From: Pseudomonas laurylsulfativorans
Lineage (GTDB): Bacteria > Pseudomonadota > Gammaproteobacteria > Pseudomonadales > Pseudomonadaceae
Assembly (NCBI RefSeq): GCF_002906155.1
Contig: NZ_MUJK01000002.1
Span: 1-64,000 of the forward strand
Reading direction: 5' to 3'
Length of the DNA: 64,000 nt
Part shown: one piece after another, positions 1-10,637 of the stretch
Layout: the number at the start of each line of letters is the position of its first letter
How positions within the stretch are numbered: position 1 is the first letter of the stretch
The notes under the pieces: generated by a model
What the model was told of the DNA's origin: nothing
Database searches by the model: none
The model's input: only the letters and a program-made list of their open reading frames with translations
Made by a program: the position numbers and the translations under genes

Positions 1-2
1 AT

Positions 3-118
3 TTCTTGACGACCATAGAGCGTTGGAACCACCTGATCCCATCCCGAACTCAGCAGTGAAACGATGCATCGCCGATGGTAGTGTGGGGTTTCCCCATGTG
101 AGAGTAGGTCATCGTCAA
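3..118 (+). rRNA. rrf: 5S ribosomal RNA
   Basis: The sequence carries the 5S signature ACCTGATCCCATCCCGAAC and the paired ends CTTGACGA / TCGTCAAG that form helix I. The length of about 116 nt is normal. It is the last gene of an rRNA operon whose 23S lies to the left of the window. The exact ends are uncertain by a few bases. Confidence 0.97.
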
Positions 119-130
119 GATTAAATTCCG

Positions 131-168
131 AAACCCCTATCTGCGTATGCAGGTAGGGGTTTTGTTTT
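131..168 (+). terminator. Rho-independent terminator of the rRNA operon
   Basis: A 14-bp stem (AAACCCCTATCTGC paired with GCAGGTAGGGGTTT, one G-U pair) with a 4-nt loop is followed by TTTGTTTTT. It lies about 12 nt after the 5S gene and should end the rRNA transcript before recC. Confidence 0.9.
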
Positions 169-275
169 TGGCCGCAAAAAACTCATACAGCAATAGCGGA
201 CAGGTCCACGCTGTCACAGTCTCCCGACAATGCTAAGGTTCGCCCCTGGCGTTTGTATTTTCCAAGGAAGCCTTT

Positions 276-3200
276 ATGCCGGACGCGACGTACCTCAGTG
301 CTGGTTTTATGGTGGTTCACGGCAACCGCCTGGACGAGTTGCGCAGCCTGGTGGTCAGCTGGATGCGACGCTACCCGCTGGCTCCCCTGGAGAATGAAAT
401 TGCGTTGGTGCAAAGCAATGGCATTGCCCAATGGTTGAAGCTGGCACTGGCGGAAGATTCTGAAGAAGACGGCATGGGAGGTTGCGGCATCGCCGCGGCC
501 ATTGACGTGCAGTTGCCCGGCAGCTTCATGTGGCAGCTCTATCGTATGGTCCTTGGCCGCGACGAAATTCCGGTCAAGTCCCTGCTGGATAAAGCCCCGC
601 TGACCTGGCGTCTGATGCGCCTGCTGCCGCAATTGATCAACCAACCGTACTTCGAGCCGCTGCAGCGTTTCCTGACCCATGACACCGATCTGCGCAAACG
701 CTATCAATTGGCCGAGCGCCTGGCGGATCTCTTCGACCAATACCAGGTGTACCGAGCTGACTGGCTCGAAGACTGGGCCGAAGGTCGCCATCAAACAAGA
801 AACGCCAGGGGCGAAGCGAAACCCCTGACTCCGGCCAATTGCTGGCAGGCAGAGTTATGGCGCGCACTCTTGCTGGATGTGGGAGAAGAAGGCATGGCGC
901 AAAGCCGTGCCGGTGTCCATCAGCGATTTGTCGAGCGCATCAATAACCTCGAAGCAGCTCCCAAGGGACTGCCCTCACGAGTGATCGTTTTCGGGATTTC
1001 TTCGCTGCCTGCCCAAGCCCTGGAAGCACTGGCGGGACTGGCGCGATTCAGCCAGGTCCTGCTGTGCGTACACAACCCGTGTCGTCACCATTGGGCGGAC
1101 ATCGTCGCCGATAAGGACCTATTGCGGCATCAATACAAGCGTCAGGCGCGCAAAAGCGGCATGCCGGTAGTGATCGATCCGCAAACGCTGCACCAGCATG
1201 CTCACCCGCTGCTGGCCGCATGGGGCAAGCAGGGGCGGGACTACATCAACCTGCTCGACAGTTATGACGATCCCAACAGCTATCGCTCGGCATTCCGCGA
1301 CGGTCGCATCGACCTGTTCAGTGACGGTCAGCCGTTGAATGTGCTCAATCAGTTGCAGGATGACATCCTCGAGTTGCGCCCCCTCAACGAGACTCGGGAA
1401 CGTTGGCCGGCTATCGATTTGCAGAAGGACGAATCGATCCGTTTTCACATTGCCCATAGCGCCCAGCGAGAAGTCGAGATCCTCCACGATCAACTGCTCG
1501 CGCGCTTCAGCGCCGACCCGCAATTGCGCCCCCGGGACATCATCGTGATGGTTCCGGACATCGACAGCTACGCCCCGCATATTCGTGCCGTGTTTGGTCA
1601 GCTTGATCGCCAGGATCCGCGCTTCATTCCGTTTACCCTGGCTGACCAGGGCCAGCGTGGTCGCGATCCACTGCTGATTGCGGTTGAGCACCTGCTCAAG
1701 CTGCCTGACAGCCGATTCCCCGTCAGTGAAATTCTCGATCTGCTGGACGTGCCGGCACTGCGAGCCCGCTTTGGCGTCGAGGAGCGTGACCTGCCGACGC
1801 TGCACCGCTGGATCGAAGGTGCCGGTATTCGCTGGGGCATGAATGCCGAACAACGTGCCGGGCTGGGGTTGCCCAATGAACTGGAGCAAAACAGCTGGCG
1901 TTTCGGCCTGCGACGGATGTTGCTCGGTTATGCCGTTGGCAGCGCCGATGCTTATGAGGGGATCGAGCCCTACGACGAAATCGGTGGTCTGGACGCTGCG
2001 CTCATTGGTCCGCTGGTTGCGTTGCTGGACGCGCTGGAAGTGGCCCATCACGAACTCTCTCGGCCGGCATCGCCGGGGCAATGGGGCCTGCGCTTGCAGG
2101 CTTTGGTGCAGTTGTTCTTCCTTGCCGATGACGAACACGATGACTTCTTGCTGGCCCAGCTCGAAGAGCTGCGCGAGACCTGGCTCGAGACCTGTGAATC
2201 CGTTGGGTTGCAGGATGAGTTGCCGCTGACCGTTGTCCGTGAAGCCTGGCTTGCAGGTCTGGATCAGGGTCGTTTGTCCCAACGCTTTCTGGCCGGTGCG
2301 GTCAACTTCTGCACCTTGATGCCCATGCGCGCTATCCCGTTCAAACTGGTGTGCCTGCTGGGCATGAATGACGGCGATTATCCGCGCGCGCAGCCGCCGC
2401 TGGATTTCGATCTTATGGGCAGTGATTACCGTCCAGGTGATCGCTCCCGGCGTGAAGATGACCGCTATCTGCTGCTGGAAGCCTTGTTGTCGGCACGAGA
2501 CCAGCTCTACATCAGCTGGGTGGGCCGCAGCATCCGCGATAACAGTGAGCGACCGGCGTCGGTGCTGATCGGCCAGTTACGCGACCACTTGGCCAGCGGT
2601 TGGCGATTGTCGCAAAGCGACAAGAATCTGCTTGAAGCCATGACCCGGGAGCACCCGTTGCAACCCTTCAGTGCCCGCTACTTTCACGAAGGGGATGAGT
2701 CGTTCAGCTACGCCACCGAATGGCAGGTCCTTCATCAGGCGGCAGAGCAACAGGCAAGCGCCGAAGTGCTCGAGGCTCATGTTCAGGACGAACCACTGAG
2801 TCTCGGTCAACTGCAGGATTTCCTGCGCAATCCGGTACGGCATTTTTTCAGCCAGCGACTGAAGGTTTTCTTCGAGGCGGCTGAAGTACCGTTGGCCGAT
2901 GAAGAGCCTTTTGTCCTGGATGCCTTGCAGCGCTACAGCCTCAGCGACCGTTTGCTCGAAGCGGCGCTGGCGGATCCGGGAAACTCCGGACAGGCACTGG
3001 AGGATCAGGCGAAACGTTTGCAGAACAGCGGGCTGCTGCCCATGGCCGGATTCGGTGAATGCCTGCAGCGTGAATTGATCGAGCCATTGCCTGATTTGTT
3101 GCAGCGTCACCAACAGCTCCTGGCTTTGTGGCCAACACCGCTCAGCAGCGCCCTGCCCGTGAGCCTTGAACTGCAAGGCCTGCACATTGAGGGCTGGCTC

Positions 3201-3725
3201 AGCGGCCTGCATCAGCGCGCCGATGGTGGATTGCTGTCTATCACTACGATCCCCAACAGCATCGGCTCGATCAAGTCGCGCAAATGGCATCGACTGACAC
3301 GTCCGTGGCTCACCCATCTGGTGGCTTGTGCCAATGGCATGGCGTTGACCACCGCACTGGTGGCCAGCGACGACAGTCTGTTGCTCGGACCGATGGACGA
3401 GTCCACCGCGCAGAAAATTCTTGGCGACCTGTTGATGGCCTGGCAGTCGGGTATGCGCCAGCCTCTGCCGATCGCTGTCAAGACAGCCTTCGCGTGGTTG
3501 GGGCAAACCGACCTGGTCAAGGCCGAGGTTGCTGCGCGCAAGGCCTATGAAGGTGATGGGCAGACGACAGACGGAGAGCGTCGCGAAAGCCCGGCACTGG
3601 CTCGCCAATTCGCCGATTACGATGCCTTGACCGCCGATGAGACGTTCCCCGATTGGTGTGATGCGCTCTATCGCCCGCTTCTTGAGGCACCCTGGCGATC
3701 ACTGTCCAGCGAGGAGTCGCGTTGA
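276..3725 (+). CDS. recC: RecBCD enzyme subunit RecC
   Basis: RecC is the non-catalytic, Chi-recognising subunit of the RecBCD helicase-nuclease (exonuclease V gamma chain). It works in the cytoplasm on double-strand DNA ends. The 1149-aa length fits the family, and the protein has the expected helicase-like fold without an intact Walker A motif. The ATG at 276 follows an AAGGAAG ribosome site; an overlapping ATG at 253 is in another frame. The stop overlaps the recB start (TGATG), and recB in turn overlaps recD, so the three subunits should be translationally coupled. The order recC-recB-recD without ptr between recC and recB is the Pseudomonas arrangement. Recognition rests on the translation and on the unambiguous recB and recD neighbours. 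Confidence 0.95.
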   Translation: MPDATYLSAGFMVVHGNRLDELRSLVVSWMRRYPLAPLENEIALVQSNGIAQWLKLALAEDSEEDGMGGCGIAAAIDVQLPGSFMWQLYRMVLGRDEIPVKSLLDKAPLTWRLMRLLPQLINQPYFEPLQRFLTHDTDLRKRYQLAERLADLFDQYQVYRADWLEDWAEGRHQTRNARGEAKPLTPANCWQAELWRALLLDVGEEGMAQSRAGVHQRFVERINNLEAAPKGLPSRVIVFGISSLPAQALEALAGLARFSQVLLCVHNPCRHHWADIVADKDLLRHQYKRQARKSGMPVVIDPQTLHQHAHPLLAAWGKQGRDYINLLDSYDDPNSYRSAFRDGRIDLFSDGQPLNVLNQLQDDILELRPLNETRERWPAIDLQKDESIRFHIAHSAQREVEILHDQLLARFSADPQLRPRDIIVMVPDIDSYAPHIRAVFGQLDRQDPRFIPFTLADQGQRGRDPLLIAVEHLLKLPDSRFPVSEILDLLDVPALRARFGVEERDLPTLHRWIEGAGIRWGMNAEQRAGLGLPNELEQNSWRFGLRRMLLGYAVGSADAYEGIEPYDEIGGLDAALIGPLVALLDALEVAHHELSRPASPGQWGLRLQALVQLFFLADDEHDDFLLAQLEELRETWLETCESVGLQDELPLTVVREAWLAGLDQGRLSQRFLAGAVNFCTLMPMRAIPFKLVCLLGMNDGDYPRAQPPLDFDLMGSDYRPGDRSRREDDRYLLLEALLSARDQLYISWVGRSIRDNSERPASVLIGQLRDHLASGWRLSQSDKNLLEAMTREHPLQPFSARYFHEGDESFSYATEWQVLHQAAEQQASAEVLEAHVQDEPLSLGQLQDFLRNPVRHFFSQRLKVFFEAAEVPLADEEPFVLDALQRYSLSDRLLEAALADPGNSGQALEDQAKRLQNSGLLPMAGFGECLQRELIEPLPDLLQRHQQLLALWPTPLSSALPVSLELQGLHIEGWLSGLHQRADGGLLSITTIPNSIGSIKSRKWHRLTRPWLTHLVACANGMALTTALVASDDSLLLGPMDESTAQKILGDLLMAWQSGMRQPLPIAVKTAFAWLGQTDLVKAEVAARKAYEGDGQTTDGERRESPALARQFADYDALTADETFPDWCDALYRPLLEAPWRSLSSEESR

Positions 3726-6700
3726 TGAACACGAAGACACCGCTGGCCCTGGCATTCCCGCTGCGCGGCAGCCAGTTGATCGAAGCGAGCGCCGGGACCG
3801 GCAAGACCTTCACAATTTCTGCGTTGTACCTGCGTCTGGTACTTGGCAATGGCGGGGAGGACAGTGGCTTCGGACGTGAGCTGTTGCCGCCGCAAATCCT
3901 CGTCGTGACCTTCACCGATGCCGCCACCAAAGAGTTGCGCGAACGCATTCGCACACGGCTCGCGGAGGCCGCACGATATTTCCGCGATGAAACACCGGCC
4001 CCCGACAGCTTGATTGCCGAGCTGCGCGATCAATACTTGCCCGAGCAATGGCCGGGGTGTGCAAACCGCCTGGATATCGCCGCCCAGTGGATGGACGAGG
4101 CGGCTGTGTCGACCATCCACAGTTGGTGCCAGCGCATGTTGCGCGAGCACGCATTCGACAGCGGCAGCCTGTTTACCCAGACCCTGGAAACCGACCACAG
4201 CGACTTGCTGGGGGAAGTCCTGCGCGATTACTGGCGGTTGTTCTGTTACCCAATGCAAGGCGACGCCTTGAATTGGGTGCGCAGCAATTGGGGTGGACCG
4301 GCAGCCTTGCTGCCGCGAATTCGTGCGCTGTTCGCCAGCGAGCGGGATGTGCTTGAAGGAAAAGAACCCGCTGAGGTGATTTCGCAATGCTTGCAAGAGC
4401 GACGGACTGCCCTGATCGAACTCAAGAAGCCCTGGCTGCAGTGGGCGGACGAGTTGCTTGCCATCTGTCACCAGGGCGTTGCCAGCAAGAGTGTCGACGG
4501 TCGCAAGATGCAGGCTCGCTATTTCGAGCCTTGGTTCGAAAAGATCAAAGTCTGGGCCGAAGACGAATCCCTTGAGCAACTGGATATCGGCACCGGTTTC
4601 ACGCGGCTGACCCCGGATGGCATGGCCGAGGCCTGGAAGGGCGAAGCGCCTCGACATCCGGGTCTCGATGCGATGGCCGGCCTCAAGGCCTGTCTCGATG
4701 GGTTGCCAACGCCTGATGCGGCCGTACTGCAACATGCTGCCCGCTGGGTCGGGGCACGATTCGAGGAAGAGAAGCGCCGCCGTGCGGAAATGGGCTTCGA
4801 CGACATGTTGCTGCGCCTTGATGCGGCCTTGCAGTCCGATGGCGGCGAGCGCCTGGCCACCCTGATTCGTGAACAGTTTCCGGTCGCCCTGATCGATGAG
4901 TTCCAGGACACCGACCCGGTGCAATACCGGATCTTTGAGAGCATCTACCGGATTGAAGAGAACAGCCCTGATTGCGGCCTGTTCCTGATCGGCGACCCGA
5001 AGCAAGCGATCTACGCTTTTCGCGGCGCTGACATCCATACCTACCTGCGCGCCCGTCAGGCCACCACCGGCCGGCTGCACACCCTGGGCACCAACTTCCG
5101 TTCAAGCCACGGCATGGTCAACGCAGTGAACCATGTGTTCGAGCGTGCCGAAGCGCGGGAGTCCGGACGTGGCGCATTCCTCTTTCGGGAGAAAGATGGC
5201 GACAACCCGGTTCCGTTCACGCCGGTTGCCTCACAAGGCCGTAAAGAAGTCTTGCGCATCAATGATCAGACCGTCCCGGCCTTGAACATCTGGCATTTGC
5301 CGGCCGAACAACCGTTGTCCGGCGCGGTGTACCGGCAACAACTCGCGGCTGCCTGTGCCAGTGAAATCACCGCGTTGCTCAATGGCGGGCAGCAGGGGCA
5401 AGCGGGGTTCACCCAGGACGGCAAAGACTTCAGAGGTCTGCTACCGGCGGACATCGCCATCCTGGTGCGCGACGGCAAGGAAGCGCAGGCTGTTCGCGCG
5501 CAATTGGCCGCCCGTGGCGTGCGCAGTGTTTACCTGTCGGACAAGGACTCAGTGTTCGCCGCGCAGGAGGCTCATGACGTACTGACCTGGCTCAAGGCCT
5601 GCGCCGAGCCGGATGTCGAGCGCCCGCTGCGGGCCGCGTTGGCCAGCATTACGTTGAACCTTTCGTTGATTGAGCTGGAACGGCTGAATCAGGACGAATT
5701 GGCCTGGGAATCCCGGGTCATGCAGTTCCGTGGCTATCGCGAAGTCTGGCGCAAGCAGGGCGTACTGCCGATGCTGCGGCGCTTGCTGCACGACTTCCGT
5801 CTGCCCCAGGCACTGATCGCCCGCAATGACGGCGAGCGCGTTTTGACCAACCTTCTGCACCTTTTTGAACTACTGCAACAAGCCGCTGCGGAACTCGATG
5901 GTGAGCAAGCCCTGATCCGGCACTTGTCCGAGCATCTGGCGTTGTCCGGCCAGGCCGGCGAAGAGCAGATCCTGCGCCTGGAAAGTGATGAGCAATTGGT
6001 CAAGGTCGTGACCATTCACAAGTCCAAAGGTCTTGAATACCCATTGGTGTTCCTGCCGTTCATTTGTTCCGCGAAACCGGTGGATGGCAGTCGCCTGCCG
6101 TTGCACTACCACGATGAATCAGGCCATGCCCAGGTCACGTTGAAGCCGATGGCAGAGTTGATTGCCCTGGCCGACGATGAGCGTCTGGCCGAGGATCTGC
6201 GCTTGCTCTATGTCGCCCTGACTCGGGCGCAACACGCCTGCTGGCTGGGGGTGGCCGATCTCAAACGCGGCAACAACAATGGCTCGGTGCTGCATCTATC
6301 GGCATTGGGTTATCTGCTGGGCGGTGGGGCTCCATTGGGCGATTCATCGGCACTGCAGCTTTGGTTGCGGGACCTGCAACAGGACTGCCCGGCACTGGCG
6401 TATGCGCAGATGCCTGAAGCGACAACAGAGCATTACCAACCACCGCAAAACGATGCGGCGCTACTGGTTCCGCTGATCCCGAAACGCAAGGCCAGCGAAA
6501 ACTGGTGGATCGCGTCCTACAGCGCGTTGCGTATTGGCGACACCCTGAGTGTCGGCACGGACGAGGCACCGGAGAGCCCACAGGCGCAAAAACTGTTCGA
6601 TGACGAACGCCTCGACCCGCAGGCGCCCAGAGAAGTGGTTGCCAGTGGCGGTGATATCCATCGTTTCCCGCGCGGCCCCAACCCCGGCACTTTCCTACAT

Positions 6701-7414
6701 GGTTTGCTCGAATGGGCGGGAGACGAGGCCTTCATTGCGACACCGCAAGTTGTGACGGACGCGATTGCCCGTCGTTGCAATCGCCGGGGCTGGGAGGGCT
6801 GGATTACTACCTTGAGTGACTGGCTGCAGCATCTGCTCACGTTGCCGTTGCATTTGGGCGCCGGTCAGGCTCCGGTGATATTCGGCCAGTTGACGCAGTA
6901 CCAGATCGAGATGGAGTTCTGGTTCGCCAGCCACAAGGTCGATGTGCTCAAGCTCGATGCGCTGGTGTGCCAATACACGCATAACGGCGTGGCCCGGGTG
7001 GCCGCGGAACCCGTGTTGCTCAACGGCATGTTCAAGGGCTTCATCGACCTGACGTTCGAACATGATGGCCGCTATTACGTTGCCGACTACAAATCCAACT
7101 GGCTCGGCGCCGATGATGCGGCCTATACCGCGCAGGCCATGGAACAGTCGATTCTCGACAACCGGTATGACCTGCAATACGTGTTGTACCTGTTGGCCCT
7201 GCACCGCCAGCTCAAGGTGCGGCTCGCCGATTACGACTACGACCGGCATGTCGGCGGTGCGGTGTACCTGTTTTTGCGGGGGACACGCTCGGCCAGCCAG
7301 GGTGTGTTTTTCGCCAGGCCGCCAAGAGAGCTGATCGAACGTCTGGACAGGTTGTTCCAGGGCAAGCCAGAACCGAAGGCCGAACCCGCCTGGGAGCAGG
7401 GAGTACTGTTATGA
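3725..7414 (+). CDS. recB: RecBCD enzyme subunit RecB (helicase-nuclease)
   Basis: RecB is the 3'-5' SF1 helicase and the only nuclease of the RecBCD complex. Visible motifs are Walker A EASAGTGKTFTI (about residues 20-31), Walker B LIDEFQDTDPVQ (about 388-399), motif V VTIHKSKGLEYP (about 762), motif VI LLYVALTRAQ (about 827), then the C-terminal nuclease domain with GTFLHGLLEW (about 988) and the catalytic VADYKSNW (about 1120). The 1229-aa length is typical. The ATG at 3725 overlaps the recC stop by one base; an in-frame TTG sits one codon upstream. The 3' end overlaps recD as ATGA, indicating coupled synthesis of equal amounts of subunits. Confidence 0.98.
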   Translation: MNTKTPLALAFPLRGSQLIEASAGTGKTFTISALYLRLVLGNGGEDSGFGRELLPPQILVVTFTDAATKELRERIRTRLAEAARYFRDETPAPDSLIAELRDQYLPEQWPGCANRLDIAAQWMDEAAVSTIHSWCQRMLREHAFDSGSLFTQTLETDHSDLLGEVLRDYWRLFCYPMQGDALNWVRSNWGGPAALLPRIRALFASERDVLEGKEPAEVISQCLQERRTALIELKKPWLQWADELLAICHQGVASKSVDGRKMQARYFEPWFEKIKVWAEDESLEQLDIGTGFTRLTPDGMAEAWKGEAPRHPGLDAMAGLKACLDGLPTPDAAVLQHAARWVGARFEEEKRRRAEMGFDDMLLRLDAALQSDGGERLATLIREQFPVALIDEFQDTDPVQYRIFESIYRIEENSPDCGLFLIGDPKQAIYAFRGADIHTYLRARQATTGRLHTLGTNFRSSHGMVNAVNHVFERAEARESGRGAFLFREKDGDNPVPFTPVASQGRKEVLRINDQTVPALNIWHLPAEQPLSGAVYRQQLAAACASEITALLNGGQQGQAGFTQDGKDFRGLLPADIAILVRDGKEAQAVRAQLAARGVRSVYLSDKDSVFAAQEAHDVLTWLKACAEPDVERPLRAALASITLNLSLIELERLNQDELAWESRVMQFRGYREVWRKQGVLPMLRRLLHDFRLPQALIARNDGERVLTNLLHLFELLQQAAAELDGEQALIRHLSEHLALSGQAGEEQILRLESDEQLVKVVTIHKSKGLEYPLVFLPFICSAKPVDGSRLPLHYHDESGHAQVTLKPMAELIALADDERLAEDLRLLYVALTRAQHACWLGVADLKRGNNNGSVLHLSALGYLLGGGAPLGDSSALQLWLRDLQQDCPALAYAQMPEATTEHYQPPQNDAALLVPLIPKRKASENWWIASYSALRIGDTLSVGTDEAPESPQAQKLFDDERLDPQAPREVVASGGDIHRFPRGPNPGTFLHGLLEWAGDEAFIATPQVVTDAIARRCNRRGWEGWITTLSDWLQHLLTLPLHLGAGQAPVIFGQLTQYQIEMEFWFASHKVDVLKLDALVCQYTHNGVARVAAEPVLLNGMFKGFIDLTFEHDGRYYVADYKSNWLGADDAAYTAQAMEQSILDNRYDLQYVLYLLALHRQLKVRLADYDYDRHVGGAVYLFLRGTRSASQGVFFARPPRELIERLDRLFQGKPEPKAEPAWEQGVLL

Positions 7415-9519
7415 GTCGCACATTCGCCGATTTGTTGCCCACATCGCTGGCAGCCGAAAGCCTGGCCGATCTGGCACCGCTGAGTCGTGCAGACGACTTG
7501 CTCTTGTTGCTTACGCGTTGGGTCGAGCGCGGCTGGTTGCGCGCGCTGGATAAAGCCTTTGTCGCGTTCCTGCATGAGCTGGCTCCGGAGGATGATCCGC
7601 TGGTGTTGCTGGCAGCCGCGCTGACCAGCCACCAGTTGGGCCACGGGCATGTCTGCCTTGATCTGTTCGAGACCCTGAAAGAACCGGACTTCGCCCTGTC
7701 ATTGCCACCCGAAGGTGACGTGCAAGGCGGTGCAATGCTGTTGCCGTCGCAATTACTCGGATCGCTGGAAGGTGCTCATTGGTGCAAGGTACTGGCCGCC
7801 AGCAACCTGGTCGCACTGGCCGCTGACAGTCGTGACAACGTACGCGACCGGCCTTTGGTGTTATCGGGAAAACGCCTTTACCTGCGCCGCTATTGGGCCT
7901 ACGAGCGACGGATCGACCTTTCGTTGCGCGAGCGTCTGACGGAGCAAGAGTCCACACCGAACGACTTGCTCGAGCGCCTCACCGGTTTGTTTGGTCCTGC
8001 CCGCCCCGGTGAAGTGATCGACTGGCAGAAGCTCGCCTGTGCCCTGGCGACCCGCAGTGCCTTCAGCATCGTGACGGGGGGGCCGGGAACCGGCAAGACC
8101 ACCACCGTCGTGCGCTTGCTGGCGTTGCTCCAGGCGCCGGCGGTCGAGGCCGGCATGCCCCTGCGCATTCGCCTCGCCGCGCCTACCGGCAAGGCCGCGG
8201 CGCGCCTGACAGAATCCATCAGCCAGCAAGTCCTGACCTTGAAGGTCGCGCAAGACGTTCGGGAAAAGATCCCGTCCGACGTCACCACCGTTCACCGTCT
8301 GCTCGGTAGCCGGCCCGGGACTCGCCATTTCCGGCACAACATGGGCAATCGCCTGCCGCTGGATGTGTTGGTGGTGGACGAAGCCTCGATGATCGACCTG
8401 GAAATGATGGCCAACCTGCTCGACGCTTTGCCAGCCCATGCGCGCCTCGTGCTGTTGGGTGACAAGGATCAATTGGCTTCGGTCGAAGCCGGTGCGGTGC
8501 TGGGGGATCTGTGTCGCGACGCGGAGGCTGGCTGGTACAGCCCGCAGACACGCCAGTGGCTGGAAGTCGTCAGTGGCGAAAACCTGCAGGCCAGCGGATT
8601 GCAGGAGGACACGCAGGGTACTCATCCACTGGCCCAACAGGTCGTGATGCTGCGCCATTCCCGGCGATTCGGTGAAGGCAGTGGTATTGGTCAACTGGCT
8701 CGTTGGGTCAACCAGCAGCAACCCGAAGAAGCCCGCAAGTTGTTGTCTGCGCGCAGCCATGACGATGTGTATTGCTTGTCCCTCAAGGGAGAGCAGGACC
8801 GGGCTCTGGAGCGCTTGCTTCTCGACGGCCATGGTGAGGGCCCGCAAGGTTATCGACATTACCTGAGCGTGCTGCGCAATCAGCGACCGCCACTGGGCAG
8901 CCCGCTGGACGATTCGCGCTGGACTGATTGGGCTCGAGAAGTGTTGCAGGCTTTCGACGCGTTCCAGTTGTTATGTGCCGTGCGCAAGGGGCCGTGGGGG
9001 GTGGAGGGCTTGAACCAGCGAGTGACGGACGCCTTGCTAAGGGCGCGACTGATCGACAGCGACCAACAGTGGTACGAAGGTCGCCCTGTCTTGATGACCC
9101 GCAACGATTACGGGCTGGGTTTGATGAACGGCGATATCGGTATTGCCCTCAAGCTTCCGGAGCAGGAAGGGCTTGAGACTGGAAAGCAGGTTCTGCGTGT
9201 GGCGTTCCCACGAAATGATGGCCAGGGTGGTGTGCGATTTGTCCTGCCAAGCCGCCTGAATGATGTCGAAACCGTGTACGCCATGACCGTGCATAAATCC
9301 CAGGGCTCGGAGTTTGCGCATACCGCGTTGATTCTTCCTGACGCGTTGAATCCGGTACTGACCAAGGAGCTGATCTACACCGGCATTACCCGGGCCAAGG
9401 ACTGGTTCACCTTGATCGAGTCGCGTGCGGGCGTGTTTGAAGAGGCGGTGAAACGCCGGGTCAAACGCTTGAGCGGGCTGATGCTGGAGCTAAAGGAAGG
9501 CAGCGAGCCGACAGGCTGA
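7411..9519 (+). CDS. recD: RecBCD enzyme subunit RecD (5'-3' helicase)
   Basis: RecD is the 5'-3' SF1 helicase of RecBCD and lets RecB and RecC switch behaviour at Chi. Motifs seen are Walker A VTGGPGTGKTTT (about residue 220), Walker B VVDEASMID (about 320), MTVHKSQGSEF (about 624) and YTGITRAKDW (about 656). The length is 702 aa. Its ATG overlaps the recB stop (ATGA). The gene ends four bases before the stop of the convergent LysR gene, so any transcription terminator must lie inside one of the two coding regions; I see no hairpin there. Confidence 0.97.
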   Translation: MSRTFADLLPTSLAAESLADLAPLSRADDLLLLLTRWVERGWLRALDKAFVAFLHELAPEDDPLVLLAAALTSHQLGHGHVCLDLFETLKEPDFALSLPPEGDVQGGAMLLPSQLLGSLEGAHWCKVLAASNLVALAADSRDNVRDRPLVLSGKRLYLRRYWAYERRIDLSLRERLTEQESTPNDLLERLTGLFGPARPGEVIDWQKLACALATRSAFSIVTGGPGTGKTTTVVRLLALLQAPAVEAGMPLRIRLAAPTGKAAARLTESISQQVLTLKVAQDVREKIPSDVTTVHRLLGSRPGTRHFRHNMGNRLPLDVLVVDEASMIDLEMMANLLDALPAHARLVLLGDKDQLASVEAGAVLGDLCRDAEAGWYSPQTRQWLEVVSGENLQASGLQEDTQGTHPLAQQVVMLRHSRRFGEGSGIGQLARWVNQQQPEEARKLLSARSHDDVYCLSLKGEQDRALERLLLDGHGEGPQGYRHYLSVLRNQRPPLGSPLDDSRWTDWAREVLQAFDAFQLLCAVRKGPWGVEGLNQRVTDALLRARLIDSDQQWYEGRPVLMTRNDYGLGLMNGDIGIALKLPEQEGLETGKQVLRVAFPRNDGQGGVRFVLPSRLNDVETVYAMTVHKSQGSEFAHTALILPDALNPVLTKELIYTGITRAKDWFTLIESRAGVFEEAVKRRVKRLSGLMLELKEGSEPTG

Positions 9520-9523
9520 AAGG

Positions 9524-10474
9524 TTAGTCAGCGGCAAACAACATCTCCCGACTTTCCCCCATCAACAGACCCTGATTCTGCTCGGTCACCTGGCGGATGT
9601 AATCCCACAACAGGGTGATCCGCTTGAGCTTGCGCAGGTCTTCGCGGCAGTACATCCAGAACTGTCGGGTGATGTTGATTTCCTGCGGCAGCACCGGCAG
9701 AAGGCGCGGGTCCTGAGTGGCGAGGAAGCACGGCAGGATCGCCAGTGAGCGTCCTTGCTGCGCGGCCACGAACTGGGCGATCACGCTGGTGCTGCGCAGA
9801 TTGGCGCTGGCGCCGGGCAGTACGTTGGCCAGGTACAACAGCTCCGAGCTGAACGCCAGGTCGTCGACGTAACTGATAAACGAATGATTTGCCAAATCTG
9901 CCGGGCGGCGGATCGGCGGGTGGTTGTCCAGGTATTCCTGGGTCGCGTACAGCTGCAATCGGTAGTCGCACAGTTTGCAGCAGACGTACGGGCCATGCTC
10001 CGGGCGTTCCAGGGCGATGACGATGTCGGCTTCGCGTTTGGACAGGCTGATGAAGTGCGGCAGCGGCAGGATGTCCACCGAGATCGCCGGGTAGGTGTCG
10101 ACGAAGTGGCTCAGTTGCGGCGTGATGAAAAAGCTGCCGAAGCCTTCGGTGCAGCCCATGCGCACATGACCGGACAACGCTACGCCGGAGCCGGAAACCT
10201 GCTCGCACGCCATGTGCAAGGTACTTTCAATCGACTCGGCATACCCCATCAACCGCTGGCCTTCGGCAGTCAGGACAAAGCCGTTGGTCCGGGACTTCTC
10301 GAACAACAATGTGCCCAACGCCGTTTCCAGGGAGCTGATGCGCCGCGACACCGTGGTGTAGTCCACCGCCAGGCGCTTGGCCGCGGTGCTGGCTTTGCGG
10401 GTGCGGGCGACTTCAAGGAAAAACTTGAGGTCATCCCAGTTCAACGAGCCAAGGGAGGTGATATTTTTTTGCAT
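9524..10474 (-). CDS. LysR-family regulator, probable control of mmsAB
   Basis: This 316-aa protein has an N-terminal winged helix ([21 protein letters not shown] onward, roughly residues 15-75) and a LysR substrate-binding domain. I chose the ATG at 10474 (MQKNITSL) rather than the longer frame to 10543, because the family helix-turn-helix normally begins within about 20 residues of the start. It is divergent from mmsA across a 163-bp gap, the usual geometry for a LysR regulator acting on its neighbour. The effector is inferred, not shown: a valine-pathway intermediate is likely. P. aeruginosa uses an AraC-type MmsR for this job, so this would be a different regulator class. Confidence 0.88.
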   Translation of the reverse strand: MQKNITSLGSLNWDDLKFFLEVARTRKASTAAKRLAVDYTTVSRRISSLETALGTLLFEKSRTNGFVLTAEGQRLMGYAESIESTLHMACEQVSGSGVALSGHVRMGCTEGFGSFFITPQLSHFVDTYPAISVDILPLPHFISLSKREADIVIALERPEHGPYVCCKLCDYRLQLYATQEYLDNHPPIRRPADLANHSFISYVDDLAFSSELLYLANVLPGASANLRSTSVIAQFVAAQQGRSLAILPCFLATQDPRLLPVLPQEINITRQFWMYCREDLRKLKRITLLWDYIRQVTEQNQGLLMGESREMLFAAD

Positions 10475-10637
10475 GTTGGACCGGTTTTTATGTGCGTTCT
10501 TATCAGAAGTTTGCACATCTATACTCCAAAAACAGTCCGACAACCAATTCGCGACGCACAGCTCATCTCAGGGCGACTATTTCGCCCCGGCTCCCAAGAT
10601 AGCTCCCAATAAAAAAAGCAAAGATCTGGAGACCCAC

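Noticed and set aside
1119..2282. Long minus-strand open frames opposite recC, recB and recD (up to 470 codons)
   Set aside because: They mirror the codon structure of the real genes in high-GC DNA, lack ribosome sites and family motifs.
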